From: Pseudomonadota bacterium
Lineage (GTDB): Bacteria > Pseudomonadota > Gammaproteobacteria > Xanthomonadales > Rhodanobacteraceae
Direction of reading: 5' to 3'
Length of the DNA stretch: 64,000 nt
Assembly: GCA_021827205.1 (NCBI GenBank)
Contig: JAKAWV010000001.1
Location: forward strand, 248,001-312,000
Translations under genes and position numbers: made by a program
Shown here: positions 37,219 through 46,401 of the stretch, piece after piece
Layout: every line of letters starts with the position of its first letter
Numbering within the stretch: the first letter of the stretch is position 1
The notes under the pieces: model-generated
Databases searched by the model: none
What the model was told of the DNA's origin: nothing
What the model saw: only the letters and a program-made list of their open reading frames with translations

Positions 37219-39345
37219 ATGCGCATCGAGGCCATCATTTCATCGGAATCGCGCTGGTGCGGCGCGTCCGCGCCGGCGCCGCTGGCGGCAGCGTGCGCGG
37301 CGTGGCAGAGGCACGGTGGCGTGCCGGCGCAAGCCATCGAGATGCTGGAAATCCTGGTGCCGCTGGATGCCGATCCCGAGACCCTTGCCGCCGCGCTGTG
37401 GTACGACCTCGCGCGGCGCGCGCCGGCGGCTTGGCAGGCGGCGGCGGCGCATCAGTCCGAGGTAATGCGGCGGCTGGTCGATGGTCAGCAGGCGGCCGAG
37501 AAGGTGTTTTCCCTGCACGCCGATGCGCCGGCGCACGAACACACCGAAGGCTTGCGGCGCCTGCTGCTGGCGATGGTGCGCGATCTGCGCGTGGTGTTCA
37601 TTCTGCTGGCGCGACAACTGGCCGAGTTGCGCGCGGCCGCGCGCCTGCCCGAACCGGCACGGCTGGCGCTGGCGCGCCAGACCGCCGACCTGCACGCCCC
37701 GCTGGCCAATCGTCTGGGCATCTGGCAAGTCAAGTGGGAGCTGGAGGATCTGGCGTTCCGCTATCGCGAGCCGGGCACCTACAAGCGTATCGCCAACCTG
37801 CTGGACGAGCGCCGCGATGATCGCGAGCAGTGGATCGCGGGGGCGCGCGCGCAGCTCGAAGCGGCGTTGCGCGAGACCGGTCTGGATGCCGAGGTCGCCG
37901 GGCGCCCCAAGCACATCTATTCCATCTGGAAAAAAATGCAGCGCAAGGAGGTCGGGTTTTCCGATCTCTACGACATCCGCGCGCTGCGCGTGATGGTGGC
38001 CGACGTGGCGGCCTGCTACACCACGCTGGGCGTGGTGCATCAGTTGTGGGCGCCGATCCCGAGCGAGTTCGACGATTACATCGCGCGGCCCAAGACCAAC
38101 GGGTATCGTTCGCTGCATACCGCGGTGATCGGTCCGTACGGGCGCAATCTTGAAGTGCAGATTCGCACCGCCGAAATGCATCGTGCCGCCGAACTGGGCG
38201 TGGCCGCGCACTGGCGTTACAAGGAGGGCGGCGGCGGCGACGCGGCCTTCGAGGCGCGCATCGCGTGGATGCGCCGCCTGCTGGAAACACGCGGCGAGGA
38301 CGATGGCGCGCTGGTCGAGGCATTCCGCACCGATCTGCTCGAGGACCGCATCTACGTGCTCACCCCCAAGGGCGAGGTGATGGACTTGCCGCACGGTGCC
38401 AGCGTGCTGGATTTCGCCTATCACGTGCACACCGAGGTTGGGCATCGTTGCCGCGGCGCCAAGGTCAACGGCCGCATCGTGCCGCTGACGCACCAGCCCG
38501 GCAGCGGTGATCGCATCGAGATCCTCACCGGCAAGCAGGCGCGGCCCAGCCGCGATTGGCTGTCGCCGCAGCACGGCTATCTGCACACCGGGCGCGCGCG
38601 CGAGAAAGTGCGCACGTGGTTTCGGCGCGTCGAGCACGCGGCCAATCTCGAAGCCGGACGCGCCGTGCTGGAACGCGAGCTGCGCCGGCTGGCGCTGCCG
38701 GCGATGAATCTCGACGCGCTGCCGCTGCGTCTGGCGCTGAAGTCCCAGGACGAATTGCTCGAAGCGTTGGCGCTGGGCGAGGTTGGCCCTGGCCAACTGG
38801 CGCGTGCGTTGCACGAGCTGCACGCGCCGCCGCCCGCGCCGACTGTGCCCGTCGCGCCGACCGGCGTCGCCGCGCGCGCGCGCGGCGCGCCGGGGGCGCT
38901 CACCATCGAGGGCGTCGGCAATCTGCTGCTGCAACTGGCGCGCTGCTGTCAGCCGCTGCCGGGCGATGCGGTGCTGGGCTACGTCACACGCGGGCGCGGC
39001 GTGTCGGTGCATCGCGCCGATTGCGCGGCGCTGGAGCGGCTGCGCGCGCGCGCGCCGGAGCGCATCATCCAGGTGGCCTGGGGGCAGGCGCCGGCCGCGG
39101 CCTATCAGACCGACATCGCAGTGCTGGGTTACGAACGCAAGGACTTGCTCAAGGACGTGACCGGCACCATCACCCAATCCGGCGTCAGCATTCTCGCGTC
39201 CAGCTCACAGCGCCTGGCTGACAGCGGCGAGCTGCACATGCGCTATAGCCTGCGCGTGCGCGACTTCGCCCAGCTCGGGCAATTGCTGGCGCGACTCGCA
39301 GCCTTGCCCAACGTGCGCGAGGCGCGGCGACTGGCCGCCGGCTGA
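37219..39345 (+). CDS. relA: GTP pyrophosphokinase (ppGpp synthetase I), RelA type
   Basis: 708 residues. The N-terminal hydrolase region is degenerate: where SpoT has an HD metal pair this protein reads AAALWYDLARR, so it should not hydrolyse ppGpp. The synthetase domain has GRPKHIYSIWKKMQRK, DLYDIRALRVMV and RPKTNGYRSLHTAVIGP (substrate loop). It is followed by a TGS domain (YVLTPKGEVMDLPHGASV...), a CCQPLPGD zinc-finger-like segment at about 574, and a C-terminal ACT domain. It senses uncharged tRNA on ribosomes and makes (p)ppGpp from ATP and GTP. E. coli RelA is 744 residues. It stands alone on the + strand ahead of a membrane-anchored repeat protein gene. Confidence 0.95.
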   Translation: MRIEAIISSESRWCGASAPAPLAAACAAWQRHGGVPAQAIEMLEILVPLDADPETLAAALWYDLARRAPAAWQAAAAHQSEVMRRLVDGQQAAEKVFSLHADAPAHEHTEGLRRLLLAMVRDLRVVFILLARQLAELRAAARLPEPARLALARQTADLHAPLANRLGIWQVKWELEDLAFRYREPGTYKRIANLLDERRDDREQWIAGARAQLEAALRETGLDAEVAGRPKHIYSIWKKMQRKEVGFSDLYDIRALRVMVADVAACYTTLGVVHQLWAPIPSEFDDYIARPKTNGYRSLHTAVIGPYGRNLEVQIRTAEMHRAAELGVAAHWRYKEGGGGDAAFEARIAWMRRLLETRGEDDGALVEAFRTDLLEDRIYVLTPKGEVMDLPHGASVLDFAYHVHTEVGHRCRGAKVNGRIVPLTHQPGSGDRIEILTGKQARPSRDWLSPQHGYLHTGRAREKVRTWFRRVEHAANLEAGRAVLERELRRLALPAMNLDALPLRLALKSQDELLEALALGEVGPGQLARALHELHAPPPAPTVPVAPTGVAARARGAPGALTIEGVGNLLLQLARCCQPLPGDAVLGYVTRGRGVSVHRADCAALERLRARAPERIIQVAWGQAPAAAYQTDIAVLGYERKDLLKDVTGTITQSGVSILASSSQRLADSGELHMRYSLRVRDFAQLGQLLARLAALPNVREARRLAAG

Positions 39346-39417
39346 ATTCATACGGACGCCGTGCGGGCGGCAGCGCAACGCGGTGCTAGATTGCGCACAC
39401 TCTCAGCGCTGATCGCC

Positions 39418-41109
39418 ATGCCCACACGTGAAGTCCGTCCTGCCACGCCCACCCGCATCGAGCCGCGCCTCGGCCCGCTGGATGCGCCCAAGCGCGCGCC
39501 GCCGCCGCCGCCGTTGCCGGATGGCCTGCCGCATTTTCGCGCTGAGCCGCGCCAGCCCGGTGCCGCCGCCACGCGCCCACCGCACCCGCCGCAGCGCGCG
39601 CGCAGCACGGCGTGGCTGCGTTGGCTGCTGCTGGCGGTTCTGCTGCTGCTGGGCCTGGTCGTCATCGCGCAGCATCGCGACTGGTTCGCGCAACTGCTGC
39701 CCAGCCCGCGGCTTGATCATGTGCTAGATCAGGGCGACCGCGCGTTGGCGCAAGGCCATCTGGGCGACGCGCATCCGCCCGGCGCGCGACAGTTCTACGA
39801 GCAGGCGGCGCGGATCAGCGGCGACAACGGTCGCGCGCAAGCAGGATTGCAGGCCGTGGGACAGGCCGAGCTGATGCGCGCCAGGACCGCGCTGGCCGAG
39901 CACAAGCTCGACGCCGCAGAGATCGCCCTGAAGCAGGCCGATGCGCTGCTCGGCGGCGGCAGCGAGTTGACCACGTTGCAGCAGCAGTTGGCGCAACAGC
40001 GCGCGCGTGGCGTGCAACTCGCGGATCTGGTTGCGCATGCGCAGCAGGCCTACGCGGCGGGGCGCTTGACCGGCGCCAACAGCGCCGCGGGCTGGTATCT
40101 GCAGGTGCTGCAGGCCGACCCCGGCAATGCCGTGGCGCGGCATGGGCTGGATCAGGTCGGCGCGGCGCTGGCCAAGCAGGCGCGTCGGGCGCTGGCCAGC
40201 GGTGACATCAACAGCGCGCGCCAGCAGGTGCGACAAATCGCCACGCTGCTGCCCGCGCAAGCCGATCTGCCCGCGCTGCAGGCCGAGCTGGCCAGCAGCA
40301 CGCGCGCCGCGCAGCAGGCGACCGCGCACAAGCTGGCCGAGGCCGCCAGTCTGATCGCCGCGGGGCATATCACCACGCCGGCCGGCGCCAGCGCGCTCGA
40401 TGTTTACCAGCAGGTGTTGCAGGCGGATCCCGGCAACGGCGCGGCGCAGGCCGGGCTGGCGCATGTCGCCATCGCGCTGATGGTGCAGGCGCACGCGCAG
40501 GCCGATGCAGGCGATTTCAGTGCTGCGCGCCAGTTGCTCGATCAGGCCGCCACGCTCACCCCGCATTCGGTCGAGCTGGTCGCGGCGCGCGCGCGTCTTG
40601 CGCACGCGCAGGCACGGGCGTCCACGCAGCCTGTGCAGTCCACGCAGCCCATGCCGGCGGCGGTGTCGCCGGCGCAACGCCAGCAGGCGCTGGCGCTGGT
40701 GCAGCGCGCGCAGGCGGCGGCCGCGCGCGGTGATTTTCTGTTGCCGCCGGGCGCCAGCGCGTTCGATCTGTATCGACAGGCCTTGAATCTCGATGGCACA
40801 AGCCGCGCCGCGCGCGAAGGCCTGCGGGTGCTGCCACGACTGGCAGCCGACGCCACCACGCAAGCGCTGCGCGCCGGCCAGCTCGATCGCGCCGGCGAGA
40901 TGCTGCGAAACTACGCGCAGCTCGCGCCGGGTTCCGCGGATCTGGCGCGCTTGCGGCACGCCCTGGGTACGGCCTGGCTGGATCTGGCCAATCGCGATCT
41001 GGCGCGTGGCGACCACGCCGCCGCGCGCAGCGCGCTGGCGCAGGCACAGCGCTGGGCGCCGGATGACGCGCGCGTGCAGGCGCTGGCGCAGGGCCTCGGT
41101 GGCGGTTGA
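39418..41109 (+). CDS. Membrane-anchored protein of four repeated TPR-like modules
   Basis: 563 residues. A proline-rich cytoplasmic N-terminus (about 1-62) precedes one transmembrane helix (about 65-85, LRWLLLAVLLLLGLVVIA). The rest is periplasmic and built from four copies of a ~115-residue unit. Each has a G-x-L/I...GAxAxxxYxQxL...DPGNxxAxxGL motif (for example at DVYQQVLQADPGNGAAQAGL) followed by an A-rich helical pair ending in LPAQADLPALQAEL or similar. The units resemble TPR scaffolds. No enzyme motif is seen; a scaffold role in the envelope is inferred. It ends 24 bases before the epimerase gene, perhaps in an operon running through mrcB. Confidence 0.8.
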   Translation: MPTREVRPATPTRIEPRLGPLDAPKRAPPPPPLPDGLPHFRAEPRQPGAAATRPPHPPQRARSTAWLRWLLLAVLLLLGLVVIAQHRDWFAQLLPSPRLDHVLDQGDRALAQGHLGDAHPPGARQFYEQAARISGDNGRAQAGLQAVGQAELMRARTALAEHKLDAAEIALKQADALLGGGSELTTLQQQLAQQRARGVQLADLVAHAQQAYAAGRLTGANSAAGWYLQVLQADPGNAVARHGLDQVGAALAKQARRALASGDINSARQQVRQIATLLPAQADLPALQAELASSTRAAQQATAHKLAEAASLIAAGHITTPAGASALDVYQQVLQADPGNGAAQAGLAHVAIALMVQAHAQADAGDFSAARQLLDQAATLTPHSVELVAARARLAHAQARASTQPVQSTQPMPAAVSPAQRQQALALVQRAQAAAARGDFLLPPGASAFDLYRQALNLDGTSRAAREGLRVLPRLAADATTQALRAGQLDRAGEMLRNYAQLAPGSADLARLRHALGTAWLDLANRDLARGDHAAARSALAQAQRWAPDDARVQALAQGLGGG

Positions 41110-41133
41110 TCGGCGCGTGCGCGGAGCCCGCGC

Positions 41134-41967
41134 ATGATCGCGCTGGTGCTGGGTGCCAGCAGCCAGATCGGGTACTACCTGCTGCCACTGCTGCAAGCCG
41201 AGGGCATCGAGGTGCTGGCGTTGAGTCGCCGGCCAACGCGCAGCGCGCCGACCGATGTGCGCTGGCTGCAGGGCGCCTTGCCCGCGTTGCCGTTGGCGCT
41301 GCCGCCGCTGCGCTACGTGTTCAGCGCTGGACCGCTGGATGCGCTGGCGGCGTGGCTGCCCACGGCACCGCTGACACCCGACGCCCGCGTGCTGGCGACC
41401 AGCTCGATGAGCGCGGTCAGCAAGCAGGATGCTCCGGTCGCGGCCGAACGCGCATTGTCCATGCGCCTGCGCACCGCCGAGCAGGCCTTGGCGCAGACCT
41501 GTGCGCAGCGCGGCGTCGGTTGCACGGTGCTGCGCCCGACCTTGATCTACGGCGTCGGGCGCGATCGCAGCCTGACCCCGCTGGCGCGACGCGCGCAGCG
41601 CACGCGCGTGTTCGCGCTGCCGCGGGGACGCGGACTGCGCCAGCCGGTGCACGCCGGGGATGTGGCGCGCGCGCTGCTGGCCGCGGCGTTGCGCGCGCAG
41701 CCGCTGGATGCACTGCTGGAATTCGGTGGTGGCGAGCGCCTGAGCGCCACGCAGATGTTCGCGCGCGTACGCGCCAGCCTGCCGTTCGCCACGCTCGGCG
41801 TGCCGCTGCCGCGCGCGCTGCTGGCGCTGGCCGCGTTGCATCCGGCGCTGCGCGGGCCGATCACGCGGCTCGACCAGGATCTGATCGCCGACAACGCACG
41901 CGCGGTGGCCGCGCTGGGCGTGACGCCGCGCGCGTTTCACCCCGATGCGCGTTGCTGGGGGCTTTGA
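41134..41967 (+). CDS. NAD(P)-dependent epimerase/dehydratase-like (extended SDR) protein
   Basis: 277 residues. VLGASSQIGYYLLPLL is a Rossmann NAD(P)-binding start of extended or atypical SDRs. TSSMSAV and VLRPTLIYGVGRDRSLTPLA resemble the RPxxIYG substrate-side motif of sugar epimerases. The catalytic YxxxK is not obvious, so it may be an atypical member. LRQPVHAGDVARALLAAA is a typical late motif. It may act on a nucleotide sugar or quinone-like substrate; nothing in the sequence fixes which. It lies between the repeat protein and PBP1B, all on the + strand, with no clear terminator. Confidence 0.85.
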   Translation: MIALVLGASSQIGYYLLPLLQAEGIEVLALSRRPTRSAPTDVRWLQGALPALPLALPPLRYVFSAGPLDALAAWLPTAPLTPDARVLATSSMSAVSKQDAPVAAERALSMRLRTAEQALAQTCAQRGVGCTVLRPTLIYGVGRDRSLTPLARRAQRTRVFALPRGRGLRQPVHAGDVARALLAAALRAQPLDALLEFGGGERLSATQMFARVRASLPFATLGVPLPRALLALAALHPALRGPITRLDQDLIADNARAVAALGVTPRAFHPDARCWGL

Positions 41968-42042
41968 GCCTGCGCGCCGGGATGCGAGGATGCGGTCTTG
42001 CGCATCGCTGCCGCCGCGCGCGCTCCAAGGTGGGTTGCACGC

Positions 42043-44337
42043 ATGACTGTTCGTGAACACCTGCGCCCGTGGTGGGCGCTGCTGCGCTGGCCGTTCTGGC
42101 TGGGTCTCGGCTTGCTGATCGGTTTCGGTGGTCCCTACACCTGGGTGCTGAATCAGCGCGTGGCGCAGCGTTTCGGTGATCTGGAGTTCTCGCAGCCGAC
42201 GCGCGTGTATGCGCGGCCCCTGGCGCTGACCGCGGGCACGCCGATGAACGCGGCCACGCTGCGTCAGGAATTGCGCTTCGCTGATTACACGCCAAGCCAG
42301 GATGCGCGCGTGCCCGGCACCTGGGACGAAAACGGCGACAGCTTCGTGATCGCCTCGCGCGGTTATGCCGACCCGGCCGGTGGCGAGTTGCCGCGACGCG
42401 TGCACGTGACGCTGGCGGATGGCCAGGTGCGGGGCCTGTTCGACTTGACCGCGCGGCGTCCGCTGGCGGCATGGCATCTCGATCCGGCGCGCATCGCCAC
42501 GCTGTACGGCGCGCATCAGGAAGAGCGCGAGGTAGTGCACCTGCCGCAGTTGCCGCCACTGCTGGTGAACGGCCTGCAGGCGGTCGAGGATCGCGATTTC
42601 AACAGCCATATCGGCGTCGATTTCAGCGGCATCGCGCGCGCGCTGCTGGCCGACGTGCGCTCCGGCAGTCTGGCGCAGGGTGGTTCCACGCTGACCCAGC
42701 AACTGGTGCGCAATCTGTTTCTGGATCGCAACCGCACGCTGGTGCGCAAGCTCAACGAGGCGCTGATCTCGGTGCTGATCACCGCGCACTACAGTCGTGG
42801 GCGCATCCTCGATGCGTACATGAACGAGGTGTACCTCGGTCAGCAGGGCGGGCAGGCGATTCATGGGTTTGCCGCGGGCAGCCGTTACTGGTTCGGGCGC
42901 CCGCTGGCGGCGCTGCGTCCGCAGGAGATCGCACTGCTGGTCGGGCTGGTGCGCGGGCCCAGTTATTACGACCCGCGTCGCTACCCCGAGCGCGCATTGC
43001 AGCAGCGCAACCTCGTGCTGCACGAGTTCCACGAGACCGGGCTGATCACGCGCCCGATGCTGGCCTATGCACTGGCCGCGCCGCTGGGGGTGACGCCGGT
43101 ACCGCGGCTGCCGCGCGATCGCTTCCCGGCGTTCATGGATCTGGTGCGGCGCCAGTTGCAGCAGGATTTCAGCGCGCAGCGTCTGCGCGCGGGCGCGCTG
43201 GCGGTGTACACCACGCTCGATCCCGCCGCGCAGCTCGATGCCGAGGATGCGCTGGATGAAACCCTGGCCAGCTTCGGTTCGCGCGGCGCGGCGCTGCAGG
43301 GCGCGGTGGTGGTGACCGATGCGCGCAGCGGCGCGGTGCGCGCGCTGGTGGGCGGCCGCGATGCCGGCGTGCCGGGCTTCAATCGCGCGCTGGATGCGCG
43401 CCGCCAGATCGGCTCCACGATCAAGCCGTTCGCGTATCTGGTGGCGCTGGCGCAGCCGCAGCAGTGGTCGCTGGCCAGCCTGCTGGATGACGCACCGATC
43501 ACCGTGCCGCTGTCCGGCGGGCGCAACTGGACGCCGCAAAACGATGATCACATCAGCCACGGCCAGGTACTGCTGGTCGATGCGCTGGCGCATTCCTACA
43601 ACCAGGCCACGGTGCATCTGGGCATGCGGTTGGGGCTGGCGCGCATCCACCGTTTTCTGGATTCGTTCGGACTGTCGGTGCCGATCAACCCCGATCCCTC
43701 GCTGTTGCTGGGCGCGCAGGATTTGTCGCCCTACGAGCTGGCCGAGCTATACCAGTTCCTGGCCAGCGACGGCCGCGCCGAGCCGCTGCGCGCGGTGCGC
43801 GGCGTGCTCGATGCCAACGGCAACCTGCTCAAGCGCTACGACAGCGCCACGGTCAAGCCCGAATACCAGAGCGCGGTGCGCCTGCTGACCTGGGCGCTGC
43901 AGCAGGTGCCGCGCGAGGGCACGGCGCACGCGCTGGGCGCCTCGCCGCTGGGCGCGCTCAACGCCGCTGGGAAAACCGGCACCAGCGAGAACCAGCGCGA
44001 CGCCTGGTTCGCCGGCTACACCGGCAGCGATCTGGCCGTGGTCTGGGTCGGTCGCGACGACGACAAGCCGACCCCGCTGTGGGGTGCCACCGGCGCGTTG
44101 CCGGTGTGGATGCGCCTGTTCCAGCGTTTGCCCACACGGCCCCTGCCGGCGGCGCCGATGGTGGGCTTGAGCATGGCCTGGATCAATCCAGCGACTGGCC
44201 ACCGCTCCTCCGCCGTATGCAGCGGCGCACGACAATTGCCGTTCATCGACGGCTACGCACCGACCGAGGAAGACTCATGTCTGTTCGACCAATTCAAGCA
44301 CTGGCTGGATGGCCCGGCCCCTGCCGGCAGCGGCTGA
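42043..44337 (+). CDS. mrcB: Bifunctional penicillin-binding protein 1B
   Basis: 764 residues, close to E. coli PBP1B. One membrane helix lies at about 15-38. A UB2H-like region (about 60-150) precedes the GT51 transglycosylase with AVEDRDFNSHIGVDF (catalytic Glu 182), GGSTLTQQLVRNLFL and EVYLGQQGG. The transpeptidase has GSTIKPF (Ser 458, SxxK), HSYNQA (SxN) and GKTGTSENQRDAWF (KTG). It polymerises and cross-links peptidoglycan in the periplasm. The start at 42043 (MTVREHLRPWW) gives the usual short cytoplasmic tail. A TPR lipoprotein gene begins inside its last 61 bases, which suggests a cognate activator. Confidence 0.95.
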   Translation: MTVREHLRPWWALLRWPFWLGLGLLIGFGGPYTWVLNQRVAQRFGDLEFSQPTRVYARPLALTAGTPMNAATLRQELRFADYTPSQDARVPGTWDENGDSFVIASRGYADPAGGELPRRVHVTLADGQVRGLFDLTARRPLAAWHLDPARIATLYGAHQEEREVVHLPQLPPLLVNGLQAVEDRDFNSHIGVDFSGIARALLADVRSGSLAQGGSTLTQQLVRNLFLDRNRTLVRKLNEALISVLITAHYSRGRILDAYMNEVYLGQQGGQAIHGFAAGSRYWFGRPLAALRPQEIALLVGLVRGPSYYDPRRYPERALQQRNLVLHEFHETGLITRPMLAYALAAPLGVTPVPRLPRDRFPAFMDLVRRQLQQDFSAQRLRAGALAVYTTLDPAAQLDAEDALDETLASFGSRGAALQGAVVVTDARSGAVRALVGGRDAGVPGFNRALDARRQIGSTIKPFAYLVALAQPQQWSLASLLDDAPITVPLSGGRNWTPQNDDHISHGQVLLVDALAHSYNQATVHLGMRLGLARIHRFLDSFGLSVPINPDPSLLLGAQDLSPYELAELYQFLASDGRAEPLRAVRGVLDANGNLLKRYDSATVKPEYQSAVRLLTWALQQVPREGTAHALGASPLGALNAAGKTGTSENQRDAWFAGYTGSDLAVVWVGRDDDKPTPLWGATGALPVWMRLFQRLPTRPLPAAPMVGLSMAWINPATGHRSSAVCSGARQLPFIDGYAPTEEDSCLFDQFKHWLDGPAPAGSG

Positions 44338-44843
44338 TCGCGATGCTGGGCGCCACGCTGCTGCTGGGCGCCTGCGCGACATCGAAGCCGCCGCGTGCGG
44401 CGCAGTCCTTCACGCCCGTGTCCAATCCATCCGCGCTGCTGACGGCGGTGCGCCAGGCCGGCGCGCACGACAACTCGGTGCTGCAGGTGCATCCGTTGCG
44501 CTCGGCCGGAGTCAGCGCGCTGGTCGCGCAGGCGCACGCCGCCGCGGCGCAAGCTGACTACGCGGGCGCTGCGCGCTTGCTGGATCGCGCCCTGGAATTC
44601 GAGCCGCACGCGCCGGACCTGCTGCAGGCGCGCGCCGAGATGGCGCTGGCGCAGGGCGACTGGACGCTGGCGCAGCAACTGGCGCAGCAGGCGTTGCAGC
44701 GCGGCCCGCGGTTCGGCGCCCTGTGCGCGCGCGGCTGGCAGACGCTGGCCGAGGTCGCGCGCGTGCAGCGCGACGCCGCGACGCAAGTGCAGGCCGAGCA
44801 GCGCGTCGCGGCCTGCCGCAAAAGCGATCCGCTGCCCGAATAG
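44277..44843 (+). CDS. TPR lipoprotein, probable PBP1B activator (LpoP-like)
   Basis: 188 residues. GAGGAAG lies five bases before the ATG, and the gene starts inside mrcB in another frame. The N-terminus ends in LLLGACATS, a lipobox whose Cys (about residue 33) should be acylated; Ser and Lys follow, fitting outer-membrane sorting. Residues about 75-185 hold two or three TPR-like helical pairs (ADYAGAARLLDRALEFEPHA; GDWTLAQQLAQQALQRGP). In Pseudomonas, a TPR lipoprotein encoded with the PBP1b gene (LpoP) is needed for PBP1b function. Position, size and architecture match, so the same role is inferred. Direct sequence similarity was not tested. Confidence 0.8.
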   Translation: MSVRPIQALAGWPGPCRQRLIAMLGATLLLGACATSKPPRAAQSFTPVSNPSALLTAVRQAGAHDNSVLQVHPLRSAGVSALVAQAHAAAAQADYAGAARLLDRALEFEPHAPDLLQARAEMALAQGDWTLAQQLAQQALQRGPRFGALCARGWQTLAEVARVQRDAATQVQAEQRVAACRKSDPLPE

Positions 44844-45195
44844 CGGCCCGGCACCGGACGCAAGGCGGCTGGCTTCTAACGCCGCAAAGTACAGACGTTC
44901 AAACGCGCCGTGTGACCGCACGAGTGCGGGCCTGCATCCGGCACTGCCGCGAGTCCGGCAACGGTTACATGACGCATTGCGACATTTTTGTTAAAAATCC
45001 TCGGCCAATTTTCCAGCTCGAATCGAGCTTGAATATAGCTCTACGCAAGTCTTTGTTAAGAAAGATATTTTATTGCACCGCAGCACAAAATAAGGCCTTT
45101 GCAAAGCATTCTGGAAACGTTTACATTCCACGCCGAATCGTTACTTTCCGGTAAATCGGTAAGTGCTTTCCAATACATCGGTAAGGTGGTGCGGC
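44844..45195. promoter_or_regulatory. AT-rich regulatory region upstream of the LacI gene
   Basis: This 352-base gap is unusually AT-rich for the window and holds no gene. TGGAAACGTTTACA at 45112-45125 is a near-palindrome centred on AACGTT, the classic LacI/GalR-family operator form. AGCTCGAATCGAGCT at 45015-45029 is a perfect 15-base palindrome. TCGGTAAG occurs at 45156 and 45178 just before the start codon. The regulator probably controls itself and the + strand sugar locus from here. Promoter hexamers cannot be assigned with confidence. Confidence 0.6.
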
Positions 45196-46305
45196 GTGGC
45201 AATCACGATCAGAGACGTGGCGCGAGAAGCCGAGGTTTCGGTGGCCACCGTGTCGCGCGCGCTCAACGGCCGCGACAATGTCGCCGCCGAGGTGCGCGCG
45301 CACGTGCAAGCGGTCGCCACGCGCCTACGTTATGTGCCGCACAGCGCGGCGCGCAGCCTGATCACGCGGCGCACGCAAACCATCGGTGCGCTGCTGCCGG
45401 ACATGCATGGTGAATTTTTTTCCGAGTTGATCCGCGGCATCGACAAGGCCGCGCGCGCGCAGGGCTATCACCTGCTGCTGTCCAGCTCGCACGGCGATGC
45501 CGATGAAACCGCCGCCGCGCTGCAGGCCATGCTGGGTCGTGTGGATGGTCTGCTGATCATGTCGCCGCATGCCGATCCGGGTTTCATCGAGCAGCACTTG
45601 CCCGAGGACTTGCCCGCGATCCTGCTCAACCCCGTGCGCGGGCACACGCGCCTGTCGGCGCTGGCGGTGGACAACCGCGCTGGCGCCTATGCCATGACCC
45701 AGCATCTGGTGCATCGCGGATATCGCGAGATCGTCCTCATCACCGGGCCCAAGGGCAACCTTGATTCCGAGGAGCGTCTGCAGGGCTGCCTCGACGCGCT
45801 GCACGATCTGCTGCCGGAGGCCGTGCCGCAGATCGTCTCCGGCGATTTCAGCGAGGAATCCGGCTATCGCGCCGGCAGCCTGATCGCCAGGCAAAGCGCG
45901 CGCCCGCAGGCGATTTTCGCGGCCAATGATTCCATGGCCATCGGCTGCCTGTTCGCACTCACCGAGGCCGGGCTGCGCGTGCCCGATGACATCGCGCTGG
46001 CCGGCTTCGACGACATTCCCACCGCGCGCTTCACGCAGCCGCCGCTGACCACGGTGCGCGTGCGCATCGCCGATCTCGGCGGGCGTGCGCTCGATCAATT
46101 GCTTGCGGCCATCGCCAACGGCGGCTCGGCGCAACAGCACAGCGTGCAGATGTTGGCGCCCGAGCTGGTGCTGCGCGCGTCCTGCGGCATGCACAGCCAC
46201 GCTGCCGCAGCGCCGACGCACAACCCGGACACCGTTTCCAAGAAGCGCGCGCAGGCCGGGCCTGACGCACGCCGCACGCCGCACCCTGCACCCAAGCACC
46301 GTTAG
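45196..46305 (+). CDS. LacI-family transcriptional regulator of the carbohydrate locus
   Basis: 369 residues from a GTG preceded by AAGGTGG. The N-terminal helix-turn-helix ITIRDVAREAEVSVATVSRA and the hinge helix (YVPHSAARSL) are typical. The core is a periplasmic-binding-protein fold (about 60-335) with AIFAANDSMAIGCLFAL and GFDDIPTARF as family landmarks. An odd low-complexity tail of about 30 residues (from HSHAAAAPTHNPD) extends past the usual end. It should bind a sugar or glucan fragment and release operator DNA. It heads the locus TonB receptor, halogenase-like protein, glucanase, ABC transporter. Confidence 0.93.
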   Translation: MAITIRDVAREAEVSVATVSRALNGRDNVAAEVRAHVQAVATRLRYVPHSAARSLITRRTQTIGALLPDMHGEFFSELIRGIDKAARAQGYHLLLSSSHGDADETAAALQAMLGRVDGLLIMSPHADPGFIEQHLPEDLPAILLNPVRGHTRLSALAVDNRAGAYAMTQHLVHRGYREIVLITGPKGNLDSEERLQGCLDALHDLLPEAVPQIVSGDFSEESGYRAGSLIARQSARPQAIFAANDSMAIGCLFALTEAGLRVPDDIALAGFDDIPTARFTQPPLTTVRVRIADLGGRALDQLLAAIANGGSAQQHSVQMLAPELVLRASCGMHSHAAAAPTHNPDTVSKKRAQAGPDARRTPHPAPKHR

Positions 46306-46401
46306 TCCCGCATCAATTCACCCATCGCACCGTTCCAGCAAAAGCACGCAGCGTCGTCCCGAAACTGCGCAACTCACATACCTGACCAAGGTAGGGGAAC
46401 C

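Noticed and set aside
39724-43650. 1308-residue open frame antisense to the repeat protein, epimerase and mrcB
   Set aside because: Same shadow effect; the + strand holds three genes with clear domains and ribosome sites.
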